Shown: in pieces, positions 46,497-55,069 of the stretch
How the letters are laid out: the number at the start of each line of letters is the position of its first letter
How positions within the stretch are numbered: position 1 is the first letter of the stretch
From: Chloroflexota bacterium
Lineage (GTDB): Bacteria > Chloroflexota > UBA11872 > VXOZ01
Direction: 5' to 3'
DNA: 64,000 nt
Assembly: GCA_958295775.1 (NCBI GenBank)
Contig: CATQHC010000009.1
Coordinates: forward strand, 248,001-312,000
Translations under genes and position numbers: made by a program
The notes under the pieces: generated by a model
Told to the model about the DNA's origin: nothing
Seen by the model: the letters and a program-made list of their open reading frames with translations, nothing else
Database searches by the model: none

Positions 46497-47300
46497 CTAA
46501 ATGTGGTAGTACTGCTCGCGCGTGTGCGCAAGGTTGAACTCGGTGAAGACCTCTTGCCGCAAGCGCACCAGTTGCGGATCAACCCGATCCCGCGGATGGG
46601 AAATCGGTACCGGAATGACGCGCCGCAACTCACCGGGATGCGCGGACATGATCGCCACGCGGTCGCCGACGTAGAGTGCCTCATCGATATCGTGCGTCAC
46701 GAAGACCGTAGTCACTCCCTGCGCTTTGACGATGCGCACAATCTCCTCCTGCATCTCCATTCGCGTGAAGGCATCCAAGGCGCCAAAAGGCTCATCCATA
46801 AGCAGGATTTCTACCTGATTGGCAAGCGCGCGCGCCAAGGCTACCCGCTGCGCCATGCCACCCGAAAGCTGCGCAGGACGCGACCGTTCGAACCCCTGCA
46901 ATCGCGTGAGGGCCACCAGGTCCGCGACAATAGCTTGCTTATCGCCTTTGAAACCCCGCGCATCGAGGCCAAACCGGATGTTCCCTTCAACTGTGAGCCA
47001 GGGAAAGAGCGCGTAGTCTTGAAAGACCATGCCGCGCGTGTAGTGCGGGCTCTCAACCGGTTGTCCGGCCACGGTCACGCTGCCGTGCGAGAGGCGATCC
47101 AGCCCGGCTATGACGTTGAGGAGCGTCGACTTGCCGCACCCACTCGGGCCCAGCACGCAGAGCAACTCCCCCTCGTGCACAGAGAGGTTGACACCCTGAA
47201 ACGCCACGGTAGCGCCGCTCCGCGCGGCGAACACCTTGGCGGCATCTTCCAGCACGATGCGGGCGTGTGCGGAGGGAGTGCCGCCTGTTTCCTGTGTCAT
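46497..47300 (-). CDS. ABC transporter ATPase, SsuB/TauB type
   Basis: 267 residues. Walker A LGPSGCGKST, Q-loop MVFQDYALFPW, signature LSGGMAQR, Walker B ILLMDEPFGALD and the switch His in FVTHDIDEAL are all intact. It powers the permease at 44161. ATG 47300 is chosen; the frame is open to 47363, but only the later part is conserved. First gene of the minus-strand operon, reading from the divergent AT-rich region shared with a rhodanese gene. Confidence 0.92.
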   Translation of the reverse strand: MTQETGGTPSAHARIVLEDAAKVFAARSGATVAFQGVNLSVHEGELLCVLGPSGCGKSTLLNVIAGLDRLSHGSVTVAGQPVESPHYTRGMVFQDYALFPWLTVEGNIRFGLDARGFKGDKQAIVADLVALTRLQGFERSRPAQLSGGMAQRVALARALANQVEILLMDEPFGALDAFTRMEMQEEIVRIVKAQGVTTVFVTHDIDEALYVGDRVAIMSAHPGELRRVIPVPISHPRDRVDPQLVRLRQEVFTEFNLAHTREQYYHI

Positions 47301-47363
47301 TACGCTCGCCACGGCTGCGGTGTACTTCCTCTCTTGGGACACCCTGGTAAGGACTAACGGCAA

Positions 47364-47482
47364 TTCTTTACTAAGTAACTTTATTTAGATAAGATATATA
47401 CTAAGTATCACAAGTGCCGCTGTCAAACAATGCCGGCTCGTATAGAATGTATTGGTAATCAAACACTTTTCGGAGGCTCACT
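47364..47482. promoter_or_regulatory. Divergent AT-rich control region with TACTAAGTA repeats
   Basis: Shared upstream region of the minus-strand ABC/flavoprotein operon and the plus-strand rhodanese gene. Two exact copies of TACTAAGTA (47369-47377 and 47399-47407) lie 30 bases apart, about three helical turns; each is a near-palindrome. TATACT at 47397-47402 could be a -10 for the rhodanese gene. Likely binding sites for an unknown regulator; inference. Confidence 0.45.
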
Positions 47483-47839
47483 ATGGCGCAGCAACTAGAT
47501 TCTGACATTCCCTTTGGCACAGTTGACAGTGCGGAAGCAAAGCAAATGATCGATAGCGGCGACTACCAGGTGATTGACGTGCGCATGCCCGCTCAGTTCG
47601 CTCAGGCCCACATTCCCAATTCGGTGCTCGCGCCGCTGCCCGATCTCCTGCAAAAACCGTGGGAATTCCTGGCGGACGATAAGATAATCTTTGTCTGCGA
47701 GGTCGGCCAAAGCAGTCAGGTCGCCTGCGAGATTGCCGCCGCCCTCGGCCTGGAAGACCTCTACAACCTCGGTCCCGGCATTGTGGGCTGGCAGAAGGAC
47801 GGCTATCCCCTTGAGGAAGGTCTACCGCAAGAGGGCTAG
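47483..47839 (+). CDS. Rhodanese-like sulfurtransferase domain protein
   Basis: 118 residues, single rhodanese domain. The active-site Cys is at residue 72 in FVCEVGQSSQVAC; VIDVRMPAQFAQAHIPNS is the N-terminal signature. The loop after Cys lacks the two Arg found in many sulfurtransferases, so substrate handling may differ. GGAGG lies upstream of the ATG. It diverges from the SsuABC-type operon, which suggests a shared sulfur theme. Cytoplasmic. Confidence 0.88.
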   Translation: MAQQLDSDIPFGTVDSAEAKQMIDSGDYQVIDVRMPAQFAQAHIPNSVLAPLPDLLQKPWEFLADDKIIFVCEVGQSSQVACEIAAALGLEDLYNLGPGIVGWQKDGYPLEEGLPQEG

Positions 47840-48030
47840 TCCATTCCGCGAGGATGCCATTCTTGCCTGTGCAAAGCGGCTACGGACACTCCCGCCGCAC
47901 ATTCGCAGTAGATGCCGGATTCTGCTCGCGCGGGCGATCATCCTCATGCTCGAGGCGGCTGCCGTATAATGTGCTTATGTAGCTGCGCGCTCGCGCAGCG
48001 GTGCCGTGCCTGCATAGCGCAGTTCATTAG

Positions 48031-49602
48031 ATGACCGAACTGGCTCCATCTTTCATTTTCCAAAGCATAGGGGCGACATTGGCGTCGCTTGCCTTGGTAA
48101 TGTACTGGTGGCTCGCCGGACGCACGGTAACGGCAGAGTCGGCCATTCATTCCGGACCGGCGTTTCTGCGCCGGATTGCCCGCAACGCGCTCGTACCCTT
48201 GCTTGCCCTCGCCATTGCGCGCGGCCTTTCTTGGGCTTTCGCTGCGTACTACCTGCGCGTCATTGGGCCGGAAAACAATGGCTACTACGCGATTGCCGTA
48301 AACATAATCGGCTATTTTGGCCCCCTGACGGACTTTGGGCTGGGCGTGCTGTTGACGCGCGACGTCAGCCGCCGGCCGGACGCTGCGGCGGCGTACGTCG
48401 CGACAGTGCAACGCATCCGCCTTATGCTCTCGCTCGCTGCCATACCCATTGTAATTCTCGTCATGGCAGGCTATTGGTTTGCCGGCCGCGTAGAGATAAA
48501 TACCATCGTAACGGCGGGGTTGTTAGCCGTGGCGCTCATTCCGGGAAACGCCGGTATTACTGCCCACTCCCTCTTTGCCGCCCGCGAGCGCATGGACTTC
48601 ACCGCTCTTGTACAGATCGCAACGGCACTCTTCACCGTGGGCCTGGGCATGCTCGCGATCAGTCTTGGTTGGGGTTATGTGGGACTGGCTGTCACGGCGC
48701 TTATTGCCAACGTGGCCACGGCTGCCGTGCTGCTGCGGGCCCTGCCGGCCGCTGCCACTGTAGCTACTCCCTGGGACGGGCAACTGGCGCGCACACTCAT
48801 GCTGGCGGCGTTTCCGCTCATGCTCAACGCGCTGCTCAATATTCTCTTCTTCCGCATTGACATTCAGGTCCTCGCTGCGCTGCGCGACATCTCTGAGGTC
48901 GGCGCCTACAACGCCGCCTACAAGTACATCGAAGCCTTTGCGCTGCTGCCCGCAACGCTCGTGTTGGCGCTCTTTCCCGCGCTCTCGCGCATCGCCGCCA
49001 CCGATCGCGCTGCCCTGCAGGGAATCCTCAACAAAGCCCTGCAATTCATGCTCGTGATTGCCGTCGGCAGCGCCATTGCCTTCAGCGTGTACGCCACTCC
49101 CTTCATCTGGCTAATCGCCGGTGAAGAATACCTTCCCCACGGAGCGACGGCCTTGGCGATTCTGATTTGGTTTCTGCCCTTCAGCTATGTGAGCGCCATC
49201 ACCCAATACGTCCTGATATCGCTCGACCAGCAAAAATGGATCGCCGTCGCGTTTGCGCTCGCGACTGCGTTCAATCTGGTGACAAACATCATCTTCATCC
49301 CGCTCTACGGTCTCACGGCGGCCGCCGTTACCACAGTGCTATCGGAGCTTATCTTATTAGCGCCATTTGTGGTGATTGCGCGCCGCCAGCAGATATCTCT
49401 CCCGATAATTGGCGCCGGCTGGCGGCCCGTGCTCGCGGGCGGCGGCATGCTGGCTGTTGCATTGCTGACGCGCGGTCTGCCGGTATTTGCGAGCATGGTG
49501 CTGGCGGGTTGCGCCTACCTCGGCTTGATCGTCGCGCTCGGCGCCCTGCCCCGTGAAGACCTGGCGCGCTTTTGGAGCGCGCTGCGCGGAGCGCAAGCCT
49601 AA
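48031..49602 (+). CDS. Polysaccharide flippase-like (Wzx/MurJ superfamily) membrane protein
   Basis: 523 residues with about 14 hydrophobic segments, as in oligosaccharide flippases of the MOP superfamily. The family segments AYYLRVIGPENNGYYAIAVN, YNAAYKYIEAFALLP and a conserved LFPALSR are visible. It would move lipid-linked oligosaccharides across the membrane for capsule, O-antigen or cell-wall glycan. No glycosyltransferase cluster surrounds it, although the GT-C-like paralogs lie 6 kb away. TATAAT at 47965-47970 may be its -10. Confidence 0.82.
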   Translation: MTELAPSFIFQSIGATLASLALVMYWWLAGRTVTAESAIHSGPAFLRRIARNALVPLLALAIARGLSWAFAAYYLRVIGPENNGYYAIAVNIIGYFGPLTDFGLGVLLTRDVSRRPDAAAAYVATVQRIRLMLSLAAIPIVILVMAGYWFAGRVEINTIVTAGLLAVALIPGNAGITAHSLFAARERMDFTALVQIATALFTVGLGMLAISLGWGYVGLAVTALIANVATAAVLLRALPAAATVATPWDGQLARTLMLAAFPLMLNALLNILFFRIDIQVLAALRDISEVGAYNAAYKYIEAFALLPATLVLALFPALSRIAATDRAALQGILNKALQFMLVIAVGSAIAFSVYATPFIWLIAGEEYLPHGATALAILIWFLPFSYVSAITQYVLISLDQQKWIAVAFALATAFNLVTNIIFIPLYGLTAAAVTTVLSELILLAPFVVIARRQQISLPIIGAGWRPVLAGGGMLAVALLTRGLPVFASMVLAGCAYLGLIVALGALPREDLARFWSALRGAQA

Positions 49603-49959
49603 CATCCGCCTGTCCGGCCCGATCCCGCCCAACCGTTCAGTGCGACAACGCAGTACCATTCAGCCTGGGCCTGCGTTCTCCCCTCGGCCTGAGCATACAC
49701 TTCCCCTCGGCTTGGGCGTGCACTTCCGTTCGGCCTGAGCCTGTCGAAGGCTGAACAACTGTGTGGGAATCAAAATAGCCGGAGCCAACCATCAGCCTAA
49801 CGCAACCTCGCTTTGCGCCGCCTGTGGTATTCTCGTATGATCCGCTCGACCGCTGTCGGAAATTGTCGCGAAACTAATTCGTCTCGCGCCCGGGCGCCGG
49901 TTTGTGAATTACGGTAGGGAATTCCAATGGGTTTTTTCTGCGTGTCTGGAGAAGAAGAC
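49603..49959. other. Non-coding gap with a 23-base tandem repeat
   Basis: About 350 bases, with a four-copy imperfect tandem repeat at 49657-49748 whose last unit is a family B repeat. No gene supported. Confidence 0.6.
49657..49748. repeat. Four imperfect 23-base tandem copies
   Basis: Units at 49657-49679, 49680-49702, 49703-49725 and 49726-49748, with a common core of C-N-T-T-C/C-T-C-G-G-C-C-T-G-A-G. The last unit is the CCGTTCGGCCTGAGCCTG family B element, so the array seems to have arisen by duplicating it. Confidence 0.65.
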
Positions 49960-50775
49960 ATGACTGACGAAAGCGGCAAAGTCCTCGACCATCGCGCGGT
50001 CGGCGCGCTCTGGGACGAGAATGCCGAGGCTTGGACGACGCTCACCCGTCTCGGCTATGACAAATACCGCGACCACATAAACACGCCGGCCTTCATGAAG
50101 ATGCTGCCCGATGTGTCCGGACTGCGGGGGCTGGACGTGGGCTGCGGCGAGGGCCACAATACGCGCCTCGTCGCCCAACGTGGCGCGCGCCTGACCGCAA
50201 TCGACATTGCCCGGCATTTTGTGGACTACGCTCAAGCGCGAGAAGACCAGGAGCCGTATGGCATTACCTATCTCCACGCCAGCGCCGTCGAGCTGCCATT
50301 CGACGACGCCAGTTTTGCGTTCGTCATGGCGACCATGAGCATGATGGACGTGCCGGACCAGGACCGCGCTATCCACGAAGTGGCACGGGTGCTACAGCCC
50401 GGCGGCTTCTTTCAGTTCTCGATCTTGCACCCCTGCTTCATGACGCCGCGCTTCAAGTGGGTGCTCGATGAGGCGGGACAGCGGGTCGCGCTGGAGTGCG
50501 GCGACTACTTTCGCACGGAGCAGGGCACGATCGAGGAGTGGATATTCGGGTCTGCCCCCGACGAGCTAAAGGAGCGCTTTGCAAAATTCCGCATCCCGCG
50601 CTTCTTCCACACCCTGAGCACGTGGCTGAACATGCTCACCGCAGCCGGCCTCGCTATCGAAGAGTGCGCCGAGCCGTACGCCAGTGACGAGTCCATCGCC
50701 ATTTACCCGAGCCTCGCCGCCACCCGTGTCATTGCCTGCTTCCTCCACCTCCGCTGCCGGAAACCATCACGCTAG
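49960..50775 (+). CDS. Class I SAM-dependent methyltransferase
   Basis: 271 residues. Motif I LDVGCGEGHNTRLVA, motif II acidic LTAIDIA, and ELPFDDASFAFVMATMSMMD are clear; the C-terminal half has FHTLSTWLNMLTAAGL typical of small-molecule methyltransferases. Substrate unknown. ATG 49960 has GGAGAAG at 8 bases; an earlier ATG at 49927 is less likely. Stands alone, opposite the CbiX gene. Confidence 0.88.
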   Translation: MTDESGKVLDHRAVGALWDENAEAWTTLTRLGYDKYRDHINTPAFMKMLPDVSGLRGLDVGCGEGHNTRLVAQRGARLTAIDIARHFVDYAQAREDQEPYGITYLHASAVELPFDDASFAFVMATMSMMDVPDQDRAIHEVARVLQPGGFFQFSILHPCFMTPRFKWVLDEAGQRVALECGDYFRTEQGTIEEWIFGSAPDELKERFAKFRIPRFFHTLSTWLNMLTAAGLAIEECAEPYASDESIAIYPSLAATRVIACFLHLRCRKPSR

Positions 50776-50862
50776 AGAAATGCGCAGCGGTCGCCAAGGC
50801 GCAAAGAAAGGGGAAGCTCTGTATTTCGCCGTGCCTAGGACACACGCGCGCTCAGTGAATAC

Positions 50863-51699
50863 CTAACCGCTTTCAGGGCTCGACTTGGTGCGCTGGCGCG
50901 CGCCGGGAGTGCACACATACTCCTGCACTACTTCTCCATCCACGATGTGTTCCGCCACGATGCGGTCCACGGCGGTCTCGTCCACGCCGCCGTACCATGT
51001 GCCGTCGGGATGCACTACCATCATCGGACCGAGATCGCAGGGGTAGAGGCAGCCGGTGCGCACCATCATCACGCGCTGCTTGCCTCGCAACCGGCACTCC
51101 CTGACCTTCGCCTCGAAATACTCCCACAACGCCGGGGCATTCTCCAGCGTGCAGCGCGGTCCGCTGCAGAGGAGTACATGATGCCGATGGGAGGGTAAGT
51201 GACTCCAGGAACGCCGCCGCTCCTCTATCGTGGGATCCTCACGCACATCCGGAAAGGCTTGGGCGTCCAATACCGCAGCGCTGAAGGCGTCTGCCAGGTG
51301 TGCGCTATCGCCTAATGGCGGGGCGAGCGCAACCTCCACGTCAGCATCCGCATGTTCGCGCAGCCAATCGCGCAGCGCGAGGGGCAGCCACCAACGCAGC
51401 GTGCGGTCCATGGGCACGAGACCCGGCACCACCAGGAGGCGGCGGGCCCCTGCGGCGAGGCACTGTTCGAGCACGGCCGGCAGCGCCGGCTTGCCTTGCT
51501 CCAAGAACGCGTAGCGCACAGCGCGAAAGCTACCGGCGCGAGCTACAGATGCGACCAACCGTTCCAGTTCCTGGCGCGGGGCCGCGCCATAGCCGCCGCG
51601 GCCCACGATAACGACCGTGTCAAACGGCACGCCGTTTGGTTCCGTTAGGGCCTCCAGGGATAAAACGTCTCCCTCTTTTTCACTGTGGCGGTCTGCCAT
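50863..51699 (-). CDS. CbiX/SirB-like domain fused to [2Fe-2S] ferredoxin
   Basis: 278 residues. Residues 1-155 resemble the CbiX/SirB chelatase domain (VVIVGRGGYG, LLVVPGLVP), but the usual active-site His of VGHGS is Arg here. Residues 170-260 form a thioredoxin-like [2Fe-2S] ferredoxin with Cys 178, 183, 217 and 221 (LCSGPRC, GCLYPC). Such fusions accompany cobalamin or heme-related operons. Last gene of a minus-strand ABC operon, 32 bases after the ATPase. May bind a tetrapyrrole or metal in the cytoplasm. Confidence 0.75.
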   Translation of the reverse strand: MADRHSEKEGDVLSLEALTEPNGVPFDTVVIVGRGGYGAAPRQELERLVASVARAGSFRAVRYAFLEQGKPALPAVLEQCLAAGARRLLVVPGLVPMDRTLRWWLPLALRDWLREHADADVEVALAPPLGDSAHLADAFSAAVLDAQAFPDVREDPTIEERRRSWSHLPSHRHHVLLCSGPRCTLENAPALWEYFEAKVRECRLRGKQRVMMVRTGCLYPCDLGPMMVVHPDGTWYGGVDETAVDRIVAEHIVDGEVVQEYVCTPGARQRTKSSPESG

Positions 51700-51731
51700 A
51701 GCGCGCTACCTACACACGTTGCGCAAGGGAC

Positions 51732-52559
51732 CTAATCCACCCCAACCAAAACAGATGCTGCCGGCGCCCCGTTGGTGGCTGCCGGCGCCGCGGCGTGGGC
51801 GGGAAGGTAGACAATATGGAGTTTGCCGGTGCGGGGGTGTATCTGCACCTCGGCGTCCACGCCGAAGACGTTGCGAATGAGCTCAGGTTGCAACACCGCC
51901 TCCGGCGCGTCTGCCGCTACGATCCGTCCTGCCGCGATGATGTAGACGCGGTCGCAATAGGCTGCAGCCAGGTTGAGATCGTGCAGCGCCGCAAACGTCG
52001 TTACCTGCAAGCCGCGCACAAGATCGAGTATTTCGAGCTGATAGCGCACGTCCAGATGGTTCGTGGGCTCATCCAGCACGAGGAAGCGCGCCTGCTGGGC
52101 CAGGGCGCGGGCAATCAACACGCGCTGCTTTTCACCGCCGGAGAGCGTGGCGAAGCTGCGTTCGGCAAAACCCAACATGCCCACCTGCGCCAGCGCACTT
52201 TCCACCAGGGCATGGTCTTCAGCGGTTTCGCGGGAGAACATCTTCTTGTGGGGCGTGCGCCCCATGAGCACCATTTCCCAGACCACAAAATCGAACTCGC
52301 CGGGAGATTCCTGCAGCACCGCCGCCGTGCGTCGGGCCGCCTCGCGCGGGTCCAGCTTCCACACGTCGTCGCCGTTGAGCGAAATGCAGCCGGCATCCGG
52401 CTTGAGCGCGCGGTAGACCGACCGCAGCAAGCTCGACTTGCCGCTGCCGTTCGGGCCCAGGATACCGACGAATTCACCGGTGCCTACTTCGGCGCCGACC
52501 TCTTGCAGTATCGGTTGCGAGTCCACGCTCCAACTGACATCTTCAACACGGAGGTTCAT
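51732..52559 (-). CDS. ABC transporter ATPase, FecE/BtuD type
   Basis: 275 residues. Walker A LGPNGSGKSS, signature LSGGEKQR, Walker B FLVLDEPTNHLD and switch His in ALHDLNLAAAYC. The C-terminal extension is Ala/Pro-rich. Powers the FecCD-type permease; ATG 52559 overlaps its stop by 4 bases and follows GGAGG. Import of iron chelates, heme or cobalamin. Confidence 0.92.
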   Translation of the reverse strand: MNLRVEDVSWSVDSQPILQEVGAEVGTGEFVGILGPNGSGKSSLLRSVYRALKPDAGCISLNGDDVWKLDPREAARRTAAVLQESPGEFDFVVWEMVLMGRTPHKKMFSRETAEDHALVESALAQVGMLGFAERSFATLSGGEKQRVLIARALAQQARFLVLDEPTNHLDVRYQLEILDLVRGLQVTTFAALHDLNLAAAYCDRVYIIAAGRIVAADAPEAVLQPELIRNVFGVDAEVQIHPRTGKLHIVYLPAHAAAPAATNGAPAASVLVGVD

Positions 52560-53674
52560 GTTCTGTTTCCTCCAAATGCATCTTTGCGCCGCCGCATTAA
52601 CCATAGAAAGAACGGTCCGCCGAGAAACGCCGTAATGACGCCAAGGGGCATCTCTTCCGGCTGCACAACCGTGCGTGCGAGCACGTCAACCCAAACCAGG
52701 AATATCGCCCCGGCCAGCAGGCTCACCGGCAGCACGCGGCGGTGGTCCGTACCGACAAAGAGGCGCACGGTATGGGGCATCATCAGTCCCACAAAGCCAA
52801 TCGCGCCGGCCAACGCCACCATGACGCCGGTCATCATTGCCGCCACCACCATCAGCACTCGCCGGAAACGATTCGTATCCACACCCAGGCTCACGGCCGT
52901 TTCCTCACCCGCCACGAGGGCATTCAACGGTCGCGCCTGCAACACCAAGTAAACGGTACCGATGAGGAGCACCAGCAGCGGCAGCGTGAGATAGCTCCAT
53001 TTCGCGCCGGCCACACTCCCCATCAGCCAGAAGAGCACCGAGCGAATGCCCTCAGCCTCGTCGGCGCGAAACACCATGAAGCTCATCGTAGCCGACAGGA
53101 CGTAGGACAGCGCGACTCCTACCAAGATGAGGCGCACGGGCGAGAGCGTGCCCCGGTGTTGGGCCAGGGTGAGCACCACGATGAACGTGAGTACTGCTCC
53201 TAAGAAAGCAGCAACCGAAAGCGCATAGATGCCTAAGAACTGGAATACGCCGAACAAGATGACGAGCACCGCACCTACCGAGGCACCTGAGGAGACGCCT
53301 AGTATGTACGGATCGGCCAGCGGATTGCGTACCGTAGCCTGCATGGCAACCCCCACAACCGCGAGCCCGGCGCCGACGACGGCTGCCAGCAACACCCGGG
53401 GGAACCGGATCAGCCACACAATGTTTTCGTGGGCCGCCGACCACTCACCGGATGCCAGCCCCGTCAAGCGGGAGACGGCAATCTGCCAGACCGTTAGCGG
53501 TGCAATTCCTACCGGGCCAATGGTAACGGCGAGTGTGAGTGAAACCAGCAGCGCCACCAGCAAGCCGAGCACGACGACAGGAAAGCGCGCGTCCCACCGC
53601 CGCGGGGCCGGGCTTTGTGCGGCAGCCGCCGACCCATTTGGGGACCGCGCCGGTCTCTCCGTGACTGTAGCCAT
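52556..53674 (-). CDS. ABC transporter permease, FecCD/BtuC type
   Basis: 372 residues with about ten hydrophobic segments. WLIRFPRVLLAAVVGAGLAVVG, NPLADPYILGVSSGASVGAV and GLMMPHTVRLFVGTDHRRVLP are family signatures. Imports iron-siderophore, heme or cobalamin. ATG 53674 has GAGAGAAG upstream and lies 14 bases after the restored end of the binding-protein gene (53688). The upstream in-frame extension to 53731 overlaps that gene and is rejected. Confidence 0.93.
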   Translation of the reverse strand: MATVTERPARSPNGSAAAAQSPAPRRWDARFPVVVLGLLVALLVSLTLAVTIGPVGIAPLTVWQIAVSRLTGLASGEWSAAHENIVWLIRFPRVLLAAVVGAGLAVVGVAMQATVRNPLADPYILGVSSGASVGAVLVILFGVFQFLGIYALSVAAFLGAVLTFIVVLTLAQHRGTLSPVRLILVGVALSYVLSATMSFMVFRADEAEGIRSVLFWLMGSVAGAKWSYLTLPLLVLLIGTVYLVLQARPLNALVAGEETAVSLGVDTNRFRRVLMVVAAMMTGVMVALAGAIGFVGLMMPHTVRLFVGTDHRRVLPVSLLAGAIFLVWVDVLARTVVQPEEMPLGVITAFLGGPFFLWLMRRRKDAFGGNRT

Positions 53675-53727
53675 TACTTCTCTCAGACTAGCCGGATTCC
53701 GCCGGATAGAAGCCCTTGAACAGCGTT

Positions 53728-54714
53728 TCAATTACATCGATACTGCGGGGGCCCCGGCTGGGTGGCCGTAAAGGGCACGACGACATAGCGCTGGTCTTGG
53801 ATAGCCTTGATCGATGCGAGCGCCTCGGAATTGGCGAGGAACTCGCGCTTCTCGTTCGCTGTAGACCAGGTTGCGTCGTGTAGCACAATGACGTCCGGAT
53901 CGCGTTCGATAACGGACTCCCAGTTCACCGTAGCAAAGTCGCCTTCAACGTCCGCGAAGATGTTGATGCCGCCGGCCTCTTCCAGCAACGCATTCACGAT
54001 GCCTGTACCGGCGGCCGTATACGGTGCTTCGTTGTCGCTGTCGAAGACGAAAACCGTGACCTTTGGGTCCGCCGGTTGTGTCTTCGCGTGGATTTCCGCC
54101 AACCGCTCCCGGATGCCGGCTACATAGGCTTCCGCACGATCCGGCACACCGAAGATCTTGCCTATACTTAAGAAGTCAACAAATACGTCCTCGATGGTGG
54201 CCTTGCGTTCCAGGCAATTTGCCTGGGCAACATATGAGTTTATGTTCAGTTCCAACAAGGCCTCGCGCGGGCCGGCCACCTCATCGCGGAAGGCACTCAC
54301 CCAGCCGGCGTAGAGGAAGTCTGGTTCCACTCCCAAGAATACCTCTCGGGAAGGGTATAGTTCCGAGAGCACAGGTATCTGTTGGTAGGCGTCGGCGAGA
54401 TCGGGCAAGATTGGGTCTTCCAGGTATGCCGTGCCGACCATGTGGTCCTGCAATCCCAGCGTCAACATCACTTCAGTGGCGTGCTGTGCCATGGCAACGG
54501 CGCGTTGCGGCGGTTGATCGTACGTGAGGCTCAAGCCACAATTCTCAATCGTCACCGGCGCGAACGCCGACTCGGCCTCTTTTTCTGGCAAAGCTGCTTC
54601 GGTCTTAGCCGATTGCGTGGCGCCAACGCCGCAGGCGGCGAGGAGCAGGCCGCCGGTCCCCAGGACTCCAAGTGTCATGATCCCGCGGCGCGTAACTTGC
54701 TGCTGCTTTCGCAT
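53728..54714 (-). CDS. ABC transporter binding lipoprotein, FecB/BtuF-like, with a C-terminal frameshift
   Basis: 328 residues as it stands, with a Tat-like TRRGIMTLGVLG signal and lipobox LLAAC. The middle has PQRAVAMAQHATEVMLTLGL and DPDVIVLHDATWS, typical of periplasmic binding proteins for siderophores, heme or cobalamin. The present frame ends TQPGPPQYRCN, but the other frame continues PGPRSIDVIETLFKGFYPAE to a stop at 53688, the expected family ending just before the permease start. One extra base in a GGGGCCCCC tract (53747-53755 on this map) explains the switch. Either a real mutation, which may destabilise the last helix, or a sequencing or assembly error. Confidence 0.88.
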   Translation of the reverse strand: MRKQQQVTRRGIMTLGVLGTGGLLLAACGVGATQSAKTEAALPEKEAESAFAPVTIENCGLSLTYDQPPQRAVAMAQHATEVMLTLGLQDHMVGTAYLEDPILPDLADAYQQIPVLSELYPSREVFLGVEPDFLYAGWVSAFRDEVAGPREALLELNINSYVAQANCLERKATIEDVFVDFLSIGKIFGVPDRAEAYVAGIRERLAEIHAKTQPADPKVTVFVFDSDNEAPYTAAGTGIVNALLEEAGGINIFADVEGDFATVNWESVIERDPDVIVLHDATWSTANEKREFLANSEALASIKAIQDQRYVVVPFTATQPGPPQYRCN

Positions 54715-55069
54715 TTTTAGGCCTTTCCCTTCTAATGCTAATAATAACGACAAGCGTTCGCACTAGTTAATGCTAACCAATGTCATTAAAAAGAAGGTTT
54801 CCTGTCTTGTCAAGGGAGAATCAGACAAAACAGGTACTTTCTCAGGGAAATTGACGCCGACTGAAGCCTACTATGTGGCAGTCTTTCAGAATCCGCGAGC
54901 ATCACAATTGCATTTGACGCCCAGAAGCGCGAGGCTCTTCCAAAATTGATTTTGGTAGACCTATATGAAGAGCAACACCGCAGACTGAACGTGACTTCCG
55001 TTTTGCGGTGACCATTAGCAAATGCACTGCTATGACTGGAAAAGCGCACTCAAAGAGCCGTGCCCTGCG
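54715..55069. promoter_or_regulatory. Upstream region of the iron/cobalamin-type operon, with TAATGCTAA repeats
   Basis: About 350 bases. Two TAATGCTAA copies at 54733-54741 and 54768-54776 lie 35 bases apart upstream of the binding-protein gene; the second extends to GTTAATGCTAACC, part of a partial DtxR/IdeR-like palindrome. No B12-riboswitch box was found. Regulation by a metal-sensing repressor is a low-confidence inference. Confidence 0.35.

Noticed and set aside
46503-47357. 284-codon plus-strand open frame opposite the SsuB-type ATPase
   Set aside because: Antisense to a protein with all ABC motifs intact.
49657-49748. CRISPR array
   Set aside because: The 23-base copies abut without spacers and no cas genes are near.
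51795-52952. 385-codon plus-strand open frame opposite the ABC ATPase and permease
   Set aside because: Arg/His-rich shadow of two clear transporter genes.
54715-55069. Cobalamin riboswitch before the BtuF/FecB-like operon
   Set aside because: No B12 box on the minus strand.
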